This document shows positions 26,852 to 35,855 of a DNA stretch of 55,482 nt, one piece after another. The stretch comes from Deltaproteobacteria bacterium. GTDB lineage: Bacteria > Myxococcota > Kuafuiibacteriia > Kuafuiibacteriales > Kuafuiibacteriaceae. The DNA is taken from the NCBI GenBank assembly GCA_011526105.1, contig WYAZ01000129.1:1-55482 (forward strand). Reading direction: 5' to 3'. How positions within the stretch are numbered: the stretch's first letter is position 1; every line of letters starts with the position of its first letter. The notes under the pieces are model-generated. The model saw only the letters and a list, made by a program, of their open reading frames with translations, ran no database searches and was not told the DNA's origin. Position numbers and translations under genes: made by a program.

Positions 26852-28120
26852 CTACCGATCGGCGTAGGCGCCGATGTCCTCAAAACCGCCACCGGCCGTG
26901 GGCCGCAGAAAGTCCGGCGAGCTCGGGTCGGTGCTGATGAACATGACGCTGCCGGCTCGCTGCCAGGAGTTGTTCGTTGGGGTCGCGCTGCCTCCAAACG
27001 GGTTGGAGTCGGCCGCGATGTTGTTCTCTACGCGAGTGTTGCCTCCCGAGTAGAACCCGCTGCCGTCGTTGTTCCACGCGGTGTTGTTCAGGAAAGTGAC
27101 CCTATCGCCCGAGTTGTAGTCGAAGCCAGCCCCTCGGTTGTCGAAAGAGAGACAATGCTCGACGAAGCTCGTGGCGCTCGGCGGCGCACCACCGGCTTTG
27201 ATCCCCTGCCCGTTCCCCGACGCAATGCCGCTTCCGTAAACGATCGAATAGCCCACGTAGCTCTCTGTGGTTCGCCAGGTGTCGATGCCGTCGTCCGAGT
27301 TGCCGTAGACGAGGCAGTTCTCGACGCGGTTGCCGATGCCGCTCGACATCGAGATCCCGTCACTGTTGCCTCCGTCGGCGAACTCGGGGTCGGTTAATCC
27401 GGCCCCCGAATTGCCGTACGCTACGCAGTCCGTGATGAGATTGCGGTTAGATGAGGGCACGTCGTAGGACTCGTGCACGTGAATGCCGCTGAGCAGGTTG
27501 TCGTACACCCGTAGGCCCTCGAGCACGTTGTCGCTGTTGCGGACCGAGATGCCGGAGCGAGGCATTCGGCGGATCTCAAAGAGCCGGAGCACGACCGGGT
27601 CGTCATAGATGCGAACGTAGTACTCGTCGTTCGGGTCGCGGCTGCCTTCGAGAATCGCCGTCTCTCCCGGGTAGCTCTCGAAGATCACGGGCGCGGGGGT
27701 GGTGCCACGACCCCGGAAGGATAGGTTTCGATCGATGTTGTAGACCCCGCCGCGCATGAAGACCACGTCCCCCGCCTCGGCCTGACGGACCGCTTCCCAC
27801 AAGTCACACGGTGCCGCTTCGGTGCAGCTCGTGCCGCTGCCGTTCGGCGCGGCGAAGATCGTGCCCCGCGAGAGCTCGGTCGGAGTCAACGGGCGCGGCC
27901 CGATCGGCCGAACACCGGGTTCGACGCCGGCGTCGATGGTGCCGGAGTCCTCGGTGCCAGCGTCGGTGCCAGCGTCGGCGCCACCAGCGTCGGCGCCACC
28001 GTCCGAGCCTGCGTCGCGCCCGGCGTCGCTCACCGCATCGGAAGAGCCGGTATCCTCGGCCCCGATGGAGCCATCGCTGCAGGCGAAGGAGAAGACCAGC
28101 AGGAATGCCAAGGGACGCAT
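26852..28120 (-). CDS. Surface lipoprotein with right-handed beta-helix (pectate-lyase-like) fold
   Basis: A 422-residue lipoprotein. The signal MRPLAFLLVFSFAC carries the lipobox, followed by about 55 residues of Asp/Ala/Gly/Thr spacer. The body begins like many secreted beta-helix proteins (GTIFAAPNGSGTSCTEAAPC, then DLWEAVRQAEAGDVVFMRGG) and then has repeated strand-turn units ending in N (DNVLEGLRVYDNLLSG, NRVENCLVYGNSDDGI, RVTFLNNTAWNNDGSG, RVENNIAADSNPFGG). This is the parallel beta-helix pattern of polysaccharide-acting enzymes and surface adhesins. Catalytic residues cannot be assigned. The start is at the signal peptide (28120). Confidence 0.85.
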   Translation of the reverse strand: MRPLAFLLVFSFACSDGSIGAEDTGSSDAVSDAGRDAGSDGGADAGGADAGTDAGTEDSGTIDAGVEPGVRPIGPRPLTPTELSRGTIFAAPNGSGTSCTEAAPCDLWEAVRQAEAGDVVFMRGGVYNIDRNLSFRGRGTTPAPVIFESYPGETAILEGSRDPNDEYYVRIYDDPVVLRLFEIRRMPRSGISVRNSDNVLEGLRVYDNLLSGIHVHESYDVPSSNRNLITDCVAYGNSGAGLTDPEFADGGNSDGISMSSGIGNRVENCLVYGNSDDGIDTWRTTESYVGYSIVYGSGIASGNGQGIKAGGAPPSATSFVEHCLSFDNRGAGFDYNSGDRVTFLNNTAWNNDGSGFYSGGNTRVENNIAADSNPFGGSATPTNNSWQRAGSVMFISTDPSSPDFLRPTAGGGFEDIGAYADR

Positions 28121-28457
28121 GGACGAACTGTGCAGAACGCCTGCGGGACCGTCAACGTCCCGATCGGGCCAGCATCCCTCGGGCTTGCACCTCGCGTCCG
28201 GCGCCCGTTCGGGACCTTGGCCGCAACTGCTGGCCGAGCACGGTCGGCTCTGGTGAGGGGCTCGTGGAACATCTCGGAGATTGTCCTCGGGGGCGCGCAT
28301 GCCCCCCGAGGTGCTCCATGGACCAGCACGGCGCGCACGAGATCGGACCGGCTTTCTTGGCTCGAAGCCAGCCCCGGATCCGGCTCGCTTCCCGGCGTAG
28401 GGCGTTCGGCGTCGCATCGAGACTTCGAAGCCTCGATACACGAGCAAGTCGACTTCG
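28121..28457. other. Gene-free stretch with one strong hairpin
   Basis: 337 bases without a defensible gene. A strong inverted repeat, CCTCGGGGG and CCCCCGAGG around nine bases, lies at 28285-28311. It could end transcription from the two-component genes or protect a 3' end, but it has no T-run. The other open frames here are antisense or codon-poor. Confidence 0.5.
28285..28311. terminator. Possible terminator-like hairpin downstream of the OmpR-type two-component pair
   Basis: The stem is nine perfect base pairs (CCTCGGGGG/CCCCCGAGG) with a nine-base loop. It lies about 150 bases downstream of the histidine kinase stop and about 165 upstream of the beta-helix gene start. Absence of a T-tract on the minus strand makes it a weak terminator candidate. 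Confidence 0.35.
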
Positions 28458-29615
28458 CTAAGCGTTCAACGAGCTGGCTCGGACTGGGAGCTCGACCACC
28501 ACCACCGAACCTTCGCCCCATCGGCTGTCGATCGAGATCTGCCCCCCGTGAGCCTCGATGAGGCGCTTCGACAACGTGAGCCCGAGCCCCACGCCGCCGG
28601 TCTCGCGGGTACGGCTGCGGTCTGCGCGAAAGAAAGGCGTGAAGAGATGCTTCTGGTCTTCCGCACGGATGCCAGTGCCGTGGTCTTTGATCTCGATGCG
28701 AAGCTTCTGCTTCGCGACCGTAGCTCGCAGGTGCACCGGCGTGTCGGACTTCGGCGAGTACTTGTGTGCGTTGTCGAGAAGGTTGTCGAGCGCACGACGC
28801 AGGAGCTTCGGATCGGCTTGGAGCTCCGGGAGGGCTTCGCTTAGGTCCTCGACTAGGCTCCGCCCCGGGTAGCGTGTTCGAAACCGCTCGATCACGCGGT
28901 CGAGCACGGCGCGGGCTTCGATCACTTCGAAGTGAAGCGGGATGCGCGCCCCGCCGGCGTCGGGCTCGGCGAGCGCAAAGCGGGTGGTGGTGAAGACATC
29001 CTCGATGAGGGCGTCGAGCTCGCCGAGGTCGGTATTGATCTCCGCTAGGTAGGCGCGGACTTTCGAGACGTCTCCCTCACTCGCGAGGTCGAGCGCCACC
29101 CGAATACGCGCGAGCGGCGTCCGAAGCTCGTGGCTCACGTTGGCGAGCAGCTCGCGCTCGGAGCGCACCAGACCTTCGATGCGCTCTGCCATGCCATCGA
29201 AGGTGCGCCCGAGCTCGCCCAATTCGTTGTCGGCGACGGTTCCAACGCGGGTCGAGAGCTCGCCGCGACCCAAGGCCTCGGCCGCCGCACTCAAACGCCG
29301 AATGGGGCCCACGATCGCGCCGCCGACGAAGAGCGCGCCCACCGCGCCCACCGCGAGACCAAATGCGAGAGCGGTGAGGATCGGACCGCGCACTGAGGGC
29401 GGACCACGATGGGGAGGCGGACCGGCGCGGGGTCCACGGTCGAGCCCCCGGTCCAGAGGCGGAGGGCGGTGCACGCCCGATGGACCGCCGTGCGAGCCCG
29501 GGGGGCCTTTGACGATCTCGCCCACGAGCAAGACTCCGCCCACGACCAGCGCGATCTGAAGGAGGCTCGCTGCGAACAAGGTTCGCGCAATGCTGGAGCG
29601 AGCCAAGGACCGCAC
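28458..29615 (-). CDS. Sensor histidine kinase with a short Gly/Pro/His-rich external loop
   Basis: A 385-residue class I histidine kinase. Two membrane helices (about 12-35 and 79-103) enclose a loop of only about 42 residues made of Gly, Pro, His and Arg (for example [14 protein letters not shown]), a composition that could bind metal ions. A HAMP-like linker is followed by HisKA with the phospho-accepting histidine 162 (SHELRTPL) and an HATPase domain ([28 protein letters not shown]). The GTG start at 29615 overlaps the stop of the response regulator gene by one base. The pair is divergent from the EF-hand lipoprotein. Confidence 0.88.
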   Translation of the reverse strand: MRSLARSSIARTLFAASLLQIALVVGGVLLVGEIVKGPPGSHGGPSGVHRPPPLDRGLDRGPRAGPPPHRGPPSVRGPILTALAFGLAVGAVGALFVGGAIVGPIRRLSAAAEALGRGELSTRVGTVADNELGELGRTFDGMAERIEGLVRSERELLANVSHELRTPLARIRVALDLASEGDVSKVRAYLAEINTDLGELDALIEDVFTTTRFALAEPDAGGARIPLHFEVIEARAVLDRVIERFRTRYPGRSLVEDLSEALPELQADPKLLRRALDNLLDNAHKYSPKSDTPVHLRATVAKQKLRIEIKDHGTGIRAEDQKHLFTPFFRADRSRTRETGGVGLGLTLSKRLIEAHGGQISIDSRWGEGSVVVVELPVRASSLNA

Positions 29616-30331
29616 TAAACCTCCGGGGTGAGCACGTAGCCCACGCCGCGAACCGTCTTTAGAACGCGGGGGCTACGCGAGTCGTCGCCCAGCTTCTGGC
29701 GCAGCCTCGAGATGTGAACGTCGATGGAGCGATCGAAGGCCTGCTCGGAGTTGCCTTGGATGAGCTCGATGAGCGTCTCTCGGCCCATCACGCGCCCCGC
29801 GCGCTCCGCCAGCACACGAAGCAAGGAGAACTCGTAGGTGGTCAGCTCGAGCACTCGTCCGGCCATGGTGGCGGTCATCGTCTTTGGGTCCACGACCAAC
29901 TCGCCGATCTCGAGCCGAGCGCTCTCGGGGCCCACCGTACCGCGAGCCCGCCGGGTCTGCGCTCGAATGCGCGCCAGCAGCTCGCGCGACGAGAAGGGCT
30001 TGCTCACGTAGTCGTCGGCGCCGCCTTCGAGCCCCATCACACGATCGGCCTCTTCGCCCAGCGCGGTGAGCATGATGATCGGTACGTCGAGATGCTCACG
30101 GATGCGACGACAGACCTCGTGCCCGCTCAAGCCCGGAAGCATCAGATCGAGCAGGACGACGTCGGGACGCACTCGAAGCACCTCCGAGACCGCGCGGTCG
30201 CCGCGCGTGACCAAAGTCACCTGCACCTGATGCAGACCGAGGTAATCGCTCGTGAGCCGACCCAGCCTGTCGTCGTCTTCGACGTAGACCACGGAGATGC
30301 TCTCCGCCTCGTGGCTCTGGCCCGCGCCCAT
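29615..30331 (-). CDS. OmpR/PhoB-family response regulator
   Basis: A 238-residue two-domain regulator. The receiver (about 10-125) has acidic residues EDD near 19, the phospho-acceptor D62 (VLLDLMLPG), and K111 (SKPF). The C-terminal winged-helix domain (about 140-235) has [16 protein letters not shown] and the recognition region [16 protein letters not shown]. Such proteins usually bind direct repeats with 10-11-base spacing, and one is present at 30374-30388 between this gene and the divergent EF-hand gene. Translationally coupled with the kinase that follows. Confidence 0.9.
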   Translation of the reverse strand: MGAGQSHEAESISVVYVEDDDRLGRLTSDYLGLHQVQVTLVTRGDRAVSEVLRVRPDVVLLDLMLPGLSGHEVCRRIREHLDVPIIMLTALGEEADRVMGLEGGADDYVSKPFSSRELLARIRAQTRRARGTVGPESARLEIGELVVDPKTMTATMAGRVLELTTYEFSLLRVLAERAGRVMGRETLIELIQGNSEQAFDRSIDVHISRLRQKLGDDSRSPRVLKTVRGVGYVLTPEV

Positions 30332-30373
30332 GCCCTTCGAGTTTTACCCCAGACTGGCGGCAAGCGCGCCTCC

Positions 30374-30388
30374 GAAACATTTCGAAAC
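30374..30388. promoter_or_regulatory. Direct repeat GAAAC-N5-GAAAC, candidate response-regulator box
   Basis: GAAAC ATTTC GAAAC sits in the 101-base gap between the response regulator (minus) and the EF-hand lipoprotein (plus); the wider repeat is CGAAACATT twice, 10 bases apart. This layout of two five-base direct repeats separated by five bases equals the general form of CpxR/OmpR-type boxes (GTAAA-N5-GTAAA). It is likely the binding site of the adjacent regulator, controlling both directions. Confidence 0.6.
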
Positions 30389-30432
30389 ATTCGCTTAGCG
30401 AGGGGGAAATGACTCGCGGGTAGCTAGATCAT

Positions 30433-31116
30433 ATGAAACAACACCGATCGACCTCGCTCACCCACATCGCACTTTCGCTGACTCTCGCTGGGAGCTCGCT
30501 TCTTGGCTGCGGATCCGGCGACGACTTGACCGCCTCGGCGGAGGCCGCCTCGGAGAGCGCCGCCGGGCACGAAAGAGGGCGCCGACACGGCCACGAAAGG
30601 CGGGGCGAGGGACCTCGGGAAGACGAACGAGGCTCTCTGTTCCCGGCCGATTGCCAGACGCTGCCGGCCCCCGGCGAAGGCAGACATGGGCCGGGGCCTC
30701 TGCACGAGGTCTACGACGGCGACGGCAGCGGTGAACTCGACGAGGTTGAGCTCGCTTCGCTGCACGCAGATCTGATCGCCGGATGCGAAGCGCGAAAGGC
30801 GCAGCTGCTCGCGGCCTACGACGTCGACGGAGACGGCGAGCTCTCGGAGACGGAGCTCGAGACCTTGCGTGCCGCCCGCGACGCGGAGCGCGAAGCCGAG
30901 CGCGCGAGCGACCTAGCCACGTACGACACCAACGGGGATGGCGAGCTCGATCGCGAAGAGCGCCACGCGATGTTCGACGCCAAACGCGCGGAGTTCGAGG
31001 CGGGCTTCGATGCCGACGCGAGCGGTGAACTCGACGCCACCGAACTGGCGTCGCTCTACGAGGCGATCAAGGAAGCCATTCGAAACGGCGAAGGTTTCGG
31101 TCGCGGCCGCCGATAG
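30433..31116 (+). CDS. EF-hand calcium-binding lipoprotein
   Basis: A 227-residue lipoprotein (SSLLGC, cysteine 26) with a His/Arg/Glu-rich region (about 45-70) and four canonical 12-residue EF-hand loops at 95-106 (DGDGSGELDEVE), 130-141 (DVDGDGELSETE), 165-176 (DTNGDGELDREE) and 193-204 (DADASGELDATE). Each has Asp at 1 and Glu at 12, so calcium binding is likely; the fourth has Ala in position 4. It is divergent from the kinase/regulator pair with a direct repeat between them, so it is probably a target of that system. The His-rich part may bind other metals. Confidence 0.88.
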   Translation: MKQHRSTSLTHIALSLTLAGSSLLGCGSGDDLTASAEAASESAAGHERGRRHGHERRGEGPREDERGSLFPADCQTLPAPGEGRHGPGPLHEVYDGDGSGELDEVELASLHADLIAGCEARKAQLLAAYDVDGDGELSETELETLRAARDAEREAERASDLATYDTNGDGELDREERHAMFDAKRAEFEAGFDADASGELDATELASLYEAIKEAIRNGEGFGRGRR

Positions 31117-31323
31117 GGGTACAGAAGCAGCGGAATCTTCGACGCTTAGACGACCGCCGCCATCAGGTTTCGCACGGGTTCGGGACCTAGGGGTCGCGAG
31201 ATCTCCGGACGGTCTTCGGACGAAACGCGCGCGTGACCGGCTCGGTCTGTGGTCTGGGAACTGATGCACAGTCTACCACCGCTCGGTGGGACACCTTCTA
31301 ATCCTGCCGCCGACAATGAAGGC

Positions 31324-31560
31324 ATGTACACCCGCAGAGCCTACAACTTCATCACCCGCCAAGAATGGGAAGCGGCTGGCTGCCGCGACGAGGGTGTGCC
31401 CAAGGACAACTGCGGCACGCGCTATCCCGGGATGACCGTGCACAAGCGGCTATCGGGACACGATCAGATCTTGAAGGACGCGTGTGGCAACTTGTACCGC
31501 CTACGCGGATTCGAGGCACTCAGGCCGGTGACCCGCGACGAGTACTTCAAGGTCCGCTAG
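31324..31560 (+). CDS. Small soluble protein of unknown function
   Basis: A 78-residue protein beginning MYTRRAYNFITRQEWEAAGC with a GAAGG ribosome site four bases upstream. It has three cysteines (positions 20, 31 and 55) and ends YLRGF-like then PVTRDEYFKVR. No family is recognised. Codon use agrees with the neighbours. It stands alone between the EF-hand gene and the CotH gene, convergent with the latter. Confidence 0.5.
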   Translation: MYTRRAYNFITRQEWEAAGCRDEGVPKDNCGTRYPGMTVHKRLSGHDQILKDACGNLYRLRGFEALRPVTRDEYFKVR

Positions 31561-31621
31561 GTAGGCACCAAGACTAAGAGGGGCCCTCAGCGACCTGCAC
31601 CTCGAGATCACGGCACCGCGT

Positions 31622-33046
31622 TCAGAGCCCCTCGACCGCGGCTTGTCGGCTCGCGACATGCGCGCGCAGAGTGTCGACGGCTTGGCCAAATCGAGCGTCC
31701 TCCCGGAGCGCAACGTCGCTCAGCGTCGCCTCATGCGCGTCGTAGATGACCGCCATGTGCGCGCTGTTGAAGTGCTCTTCCACGAACTGCTTCGCGAGCT
31801 CCACGTAACGGGCGCGATAGGCGTCGACGTCGAGGAGGTAGCGAATGAGCGGCCACCGGGCGCTGACTTCGTTGAGCTCGAGGCTCAGAGGCGCTCGCCC
31901 GGTGGTGGCGAGGGCTTCGTTGTTGTCCCACGGGATCCAAGTGAGCACGCCCGCGTCCCCGTAGAGGAAGTAGTTGTGGGTCATGATGCCGTAGGTGTCC
32001 CAGTTCTGAATCACCTGGTTCACGGCGAGATAGCGAAGGAACCCGTCGACGTCGAAGACGGCCTCGAGCGATGCCATCCAAGCGGCTTCGTCGACGGTGC
32101 GGGAGGCATCATGCAGCACGTCGTAGAGCGCCCGCACATCCGCGAAGTCGGCGCCCTCTTCGTTGGTCTTTAGGTCAAACTCAGCCGTGTCGAAGGTGCC
32201 CTCGGCAAACGAGGCAGCATCGCCGTCGGGCTTGTAGAGGTTGCCGCCGTCGTCGGGGAACTGGTCTTTGTAGACCGTGTCGTCCACCTCTTCCACGAGG
32301 GTGTAGACGCCGACGAACTCCAGGCCCTGGCCCTTGTCGAGCCACACCTCGCAGAATGCAGCGTGAGCGGAGGGCACGCCGAAGGCGCGGAAGAGATCGC
32401 TCGCAGCTTTCTCTCGCATGAATGAGCTGTCTTTGTAGTTGCTGCCCAAGTTGAGCTGCTTGAATCCGAAGAACCGCTGGTTGTTGACGCTCGGGTAGAC
32501 GTCCTCCCACTCATCGAAGTCGAGCTTGAAAGGGAACTTGTCGCTTCCGCTCCTGAACGCATCGCGGAGACTCGAGTTTCCCTTAAAGCGAATCCCCGTG
32601 TGCAGCCACCGGGCGCCTTGGAAGGTGAGCGTGGCCTCGGCCCAGATGGGCGTGAAGTCCAAGTCGGCGCCGCCGGGCCCCGGGCGCGTGGAGATGTTGG
32701 CGGACAAGTCCGCTTGCATCGCCGCCCAGTCCGCAGCCGTGATCGAGAGCTCGATTCGATGGACGGTGTTGTCGGGGAACACTGTGGCGTAGTCCGGCGG
32801 CATACCGTTCTCATGCGACTCAGGCGTCCACGTGGGGTTCTCGCGATCGATGGTTCCATCGACGAGTCCTGCGTCCGCGGCGGCGTCGGAGCGCGCAGCG
32901 TCGTTCACGCTGCCATCACCCAGGCCATTGTCGCTCACCGCACCGTCGAGAGGGCCGACGTCATTGCTCGGCGACACGTCCTCGCCACACGCTGCGGCCA
33001 GGCAGAAGAAGGCGGTCAGGACTACGGGCGCTAGGTTTGACTGCAT
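31622..33046 (-). CDS. CotH-family kinase-like lipoprotein
   Basis: A 474-residue lipoprotein (MQSNLAPVVLTAFFCLAAAC signal, then an Asp/Ala/Gly spacer). The rest is the CotH family: an N-terminal strand domain with GIRFKGNSSLRDAF, followed by FKQLNLGSNYKDSSFMREKA, then YTLVEEVDDTVYKDQF and the later NYFLYGDAGVLTWIPWDNN, where the aspartates would be metal/ATP ligands. CotH of Bacillus phosphorylates spore-coat proteins; bacterial surface homologs are poorly known. The start at 33046 follows a GGAGGAG ribosome site. A sigma-54-type promoter lies about 100 bases upstream, next to an NtrC-type regulator gene. Confidence 0.85.
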   Translation of the reverse strand: MQSNLAPVVLTAFFCLAAACGEDVSPSNDVGPLDGAVSDNGLGDGSVNDAARSDAAADAGLVDGTIDRENPTWTPESHENGMPPDYATVFPDNTVHRIELSITAADWAAMQADLSANISTRPGPGGADLDFTPIWAEATLTFQGARWLHTGIRFKGNSSLRDAFRSGSDKFPFKLDFDEWEDVYPSVNNQRFFGFKQLNLGSNYKDSSFMREKAASDLFRAFGVPSAHAAFCEVWLDKGQGLEFVGVYTLVEEVDDTVYKDQFPDDGGNLYKPDGDAASFAEGTFDTAEFDLKTNEEGADFADVRALYDVLHDASRTVDEAAWMASLEAVFDVDGFLRYLAVNQVIQNWDTYGIMTHNYFLYGDAGVLTWIPWDNNEALATTGRAPLSLELNEVSARWPLIRYLLDVDAYRARYVELAKQFVEEHFNSAHMAVIYDAHEATLSDVALREDARFGQAVDTLRAHVASRQAAVEGL

Positions 33047-33077
33047 GAACGATCCATCTCCTCCAAAGTGGCTGGCC

Positions 33078-33129
33078 GGGAGCTCCAGATGCGGACGATG
33101 GGGGGGCATCTTCGCCTGCCGGAGCTCCC
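33078..33129 (-). other. Long hairpin in the CotH leader
   Basis: GGGAGCTCC (33078-33086) pairs with GGAGCTCCC (33121-33129), and inside it AGATGC (33087-33092) pairs with GCATCT (33107-33112), leaving a nine-base bulge on one side. It lies between the predicted sigma-54 start and the CotH ATG, so it would be in the 5' untranslated RNA. A regulatory or stability role is possible. Confidence 0.45.
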
Positions 33130-33145
33130 GACCAGAGTGTGGCAG

Positions 33146-33161
33146 TGCAGGCCACGTGCCG
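33146..33161 (-). promoter_or_regulatory. Sigma-54 (-24/-12) promoter for the CotH gene
   Basis: Read on the minus strand the site is CGGCACGTGGCCTGCA, compared with TGGCACG-N4-TTGCA. The obligate GG and GC doublets are 10 bases apart. It points toward the CotH gene, which starts about 100 bases downstream. Inverted repeats at 33187-33205 (CACCGGAC/GTCGGGTG) and 33212-33229 (CCGCA/TGCGG) lie upstream and could bind the adjacent NtrC-type activator. Confidence 0.55.
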
Positions 33162-33186
33162 GCCGCTATCGCCAGCCTAGACAAGT

Positions 33187-33229
33187 CACCGGACGCCGTC
33201 GGGTGCGATCTCCGCATCCCGTCGTGCGG
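33187..33229. promoter_or_regulatory. Candidate upstream activator sites for the NtrC-type regulator
   Basis: Two imperfect dyads occur in a row: CACCGGAC-GCC-GTCGGGTG (seven of eight positions match) and CCGCA-N8-TGCGG. They are 25-70 bases upstream of the -24/-12 element, within reach of an enhancer-binding protein. Which is bound, if any, is not known. Confidence 0.35.
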
Positions 33230-33264
33230 TATCTGCAGTTCGCGGTGCCCTCTGCGCATGAGCC

Positions 33265-34599
33265 CTATTCCGGTTCGTCGTAGCGCTTCAGCTTGTCGTA
33301 GAGCGTCCGGAGCCCGATGCCGAGTCGTTCGGCCGCCGCCTTTCGGTTTCCATCCACCTCGGCCAGCGCCTGAAGCACGACCCGCTTCTCGAGCTCGGCC
33401 AAGGTCTCGGCCACCGGCTCCGCTTTGGCCGCGCGGGCTTGGGTCACCGGATCCATCCACAACGCTTCGGTCCCAATCACCCGGCCATCCGAGAGAATCG
33501 CGGCGCGCTCGAGCATGTTCTTGAGCTCGCGAATGTTGCCCGGCCAAGTGTGGCGCAAGAGAGCAGCTTCGGCCCCCGCATCCAAAGTCAGGCCCGGACG
33601 ACCGAGCTCGCTCGCGATGACGCCAAGCAGCGCGCACGCGAGGGGCACGAGGTCTTCGGTGCGCGCCCGCAATGGCGGAAGCTCGATCGGAAAGACCGCA
33701 AGCCGATGGTACAGGTCCTCCCGAAAGGCCCCGGCTCTGATCTGCGCCCCGAGGTCGCGGTTCGTGGCGGCGATCCATCGCACGTCGACCCGGAAGGTCC
33801 GACTGCCCCCGAGCCGTTCAAAAGCGCCATCCTCCAGAACGCGGAGGAGCTTGGCCTGAAGGTTCGGGGCCAACTCACCGACCTCGTCTAGAAAGAACGT
33901 TCCACCGTCGGCGAGTTCGACGCGGCCTCTCCTCTGCTGATCGGCGCCCGTGAACGCTCCACGTTCATGCCCGAAAAGCTCACTCTCGAGCAGGGTCTCG
34001 GTCAGCGCCGCGCAGTTGATCGCGATGAAGGGATGTTCGCGACGCGGGCTCTTTTCGTGCACGTATCGAGCGGCGAGCTCCTTGCCGGTTCCGCTTTCTC
34101 CGAGCAGCAGCACGGAGGCCGAGGTGGCGGCCACCTTCGAAAGCGCCTCGACCACCGGCTTCATGGACGGCGCCCCATGGCTCAGCGGCAGCGCTCGACC
34201 GGGCCGGTTTCGCACCTCGCGCAGGGTCCGCAGCGCGCGACGCTCGATCGCACGATCGACCAGGAGGCGCAGGGCGTCGGGCGTCTTGATCGGCTTTTCG
34301 ATGAAGTCGAAGGCACCTTGACGCATGGCCTCGACCGCGTCCGCTACGGTTCCGTGGGCGGTGAGGATGATGACTTCGGTGTCGGGCTGCTCCTTCTTCA
34401 CCTCGGCAAGCAGAGCGAAGCCATCGCGGCGTGGCATTCGCAAATCGGTGATGAGCAGATCGAAGGCCTCCCGCTCGAGGTGGCGGGCCCCGGCGTCGCC
34501 GTCGGCCGCCTGAACGATCTCCCGCCCTGGGCCTTCCAGGCACTCGGCGACGAAGCTGCGGATGCCCTCTTCGTCATCTACGACGAGGATTCTCGTCAT
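33265..34599 (-). CDS. NtrC-family sigma-54-dependent response regulator
   Basis: A 444-residue enhancer-binding protein. Receiver (about 1-120) with D52 (LLITDLRMP), AAA+ domain with Walker A GESGTGKE (167-174) and the sigma-54 contact loop GAFTGA (214-219), and a C-terminal Fis-type helix-turn-helix (about 403-441: [20 protein letters not shown]). It should, when phosphorylated, activate sigma-54 promoters. Its start overlaps the end of the kinase gene by four bases, making a two-gene unit. The nearest sigma-54-type promoter is the one in front of the CotH gene just downstream. Confidence 0.93.
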   Translation of the reverse strand: MTRILVVDDEEGIRSFVAECLEGPGREIVQAADGDAGARHLEREAFDLLITDLRMPRRDGFALLAEVKKEQPDTEVIILTAHGTVADAVEAMRQGAFDFIEKPIKTPDALRLLVDRAIERRALRTLREVRNRPGRALPLSHGAPSMKPVVEALSKVAATSASVLLLGESGTGKELAARYVHEKSPRREHPFIAINCAALTETLLESELFGHERGAFTGADQQRRGRVELADGGTFFLDEVGELAPNLQAKLLRVLEDGAFERLGGSRTFRVDVRWIAATNRDLGAQIRAGAFREDLYHRLAVFPIELPPLRARTEDLVPLACALLGVIASELGRPGLTLDAGAEAALLRHTWPGNIRELKNMLERAAILSDGRVIGTEALWMDPVTQARAAKAEPVAETLAELEKRVVLQALAEVDGNRKAAAERLGIGLRTLYDKLKRYDEPE

Positions 34600-35852
34600 T
34601 TGGTGCCTTCTCCTTTGGGCAACACGATACAGAACACCGCGCCCCCGTCCGCAGCGTTCTCCGCGGTGAGCGAGCCCCCGTGACGTTCGACGAGTTGCTG
34701 GGCGATGGACAAGCCGAGCCCGGTTCCTTTGACCCGGGTCGTGAAGAAGGGATCGAAGACTCGGGCTTCGTTCCCCGGCGGAAGCCCGGGGCCCCGGTCT
34801 CGAACTCGAACCTCGAGGGCCTTCGCGGTTTCGCCGAGTGAAACCTCGACGACTTGCCCCGGCGCCGCTTGAGCCGCGTTCCGCAGGATGTTGAGCAGAA
34901 CCTGATAGATTCGAGATTCGTCGCCGTAGAAGTCCGCGGATGCCTCGAGTCCACGGATCTCGAATCGCCCCTCGGGAACCTCATCGGCGGCTCGATGAAC
35001 CAGCGCCGATAGATCGACGGTCTCCTTTTGTAGACTCGGAGTGCCCACGAACTCGAGGAGCTCCGTCGTCAGTCGTTCGAGACGCTCGGCTTCACTCACG
35101 ATGCGCGCGATCTTCTTGGTTCCGCGTTCGTCCTCCGCCAGAGACTCCCCGAGAAGCTGAGCGTGTCCCTTCAGCGAGGCCAGCGGGTTTCGAATCTCGT
35201 GACTCAGGACCGACGCCATCTCTCCGAGCGCGGCGAGCCGCTTCTCGCTTGCACGTTCCTGCAGAACCGCCTCGTGGGCAAGCTGCGAGCGCCGCAACGC
35301 ATAGGCGAGCACCACGAACAAAGACGACGCCAGCGCCGCCGCCAAGACCGTGATGCGCGTGTCGGCATGGAGCTTGGCGCCCAAAAAAGGCCGGGCATCA
35401 ATCACCAGGAGCGGACGTTCGTGTGGTGGGCCCTCTGGACCCCGGAGTTCGGGCGGACGGCCACCGGGGGGCGGGGGTTCGCGCCGAGGCGGCGGGGGCT
35501 CGGATACGTGCCGGAGGAAGGCGCCATGCCGGGTGAGGCCCGGGCCAAGCGGTGCGCCCTCGACGATCGCTTTTCCGGCCGAACGCCACTCGCCGCGCCC
35601 TAAAGCCGCAAGGTACACGAGCCCTCGCGTCTCGTGCGCAGCTAGCACGGCTTCGAGCATCTCGTTCGACGGGGGCCCCTGAGACCTGCTCAGTGCGGAT
35701 TCGACGCTGCGAGCCAAAGCCTCGACCTCTCCGCGATCGGCGGCGTCGGCGGCGCGCTCGACGGTGAGCCACGTCAGCCCTTGGCTCAGGAGCAACGAGA
35801 CCACTGCAAGAATCGCCAGCGTGGGCAGCGCGCGAGAGAGTCGGTCGTTCAT
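34596..35852 (-). CDS. NtrB/ZraS-type sensor histidine kinase
   Basis: A 418-residue membrane kinase. Two helices (about 8-28 and 168-186) enclose a periplasmic domain of about 140 residues that ends in a Pro/Arg-rich stretch (PPPPRREPPPPGGRPPELR). The cytoplasmic part has HisKA with H218 (SVLSHEIRNPLASLKGH) and an HATPase domain (NILRNAAQAA, DRGPGLP, GTGLGLSIAQQLVERHGG). The architecture resembles ZraS/HydH kinases, which sense envelope or metal stress. The signal here is unknown. Partner of the NtrC-type regulator that follows. Confidence 0.9.
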   Translation of the reverse strand: MNDRLSRALPTLAILAVVSLLLSQGLTWLTVERAADAADRGEVEALARSVESALSRSQGPPSNEMLEAVLAAHETRGLVYLAALGRGEWRSAGKAIVEGAPLGPGLTRHGAFLRHVSEPPPPRREPPPPGGRPPELRGPEGPPHERPLLVIDARPFLGAKLHADTRITVLAAALASSLFVVLAYALRRSQLAHEAVLQERASEKRLAALGEMASVLSHEIRNPLASLKGHAQLLGESLAEDERGTKKIARIVSEAERLERLTTELLEFVGTPSLQKETVDLSALVHRAADEVPEGRFEIRGLEASADFYGDESRIYQVLLNILRNAAQAAPGQVVEVSLGETAKALEVRVRDRGPGLPPGNEARVFDPFFTTRVKGTGLGLSIAQQLVERHGGSLTAENAADGGAVFCIVLPKGEGTK

Positions 35853-35855
35853 CGC

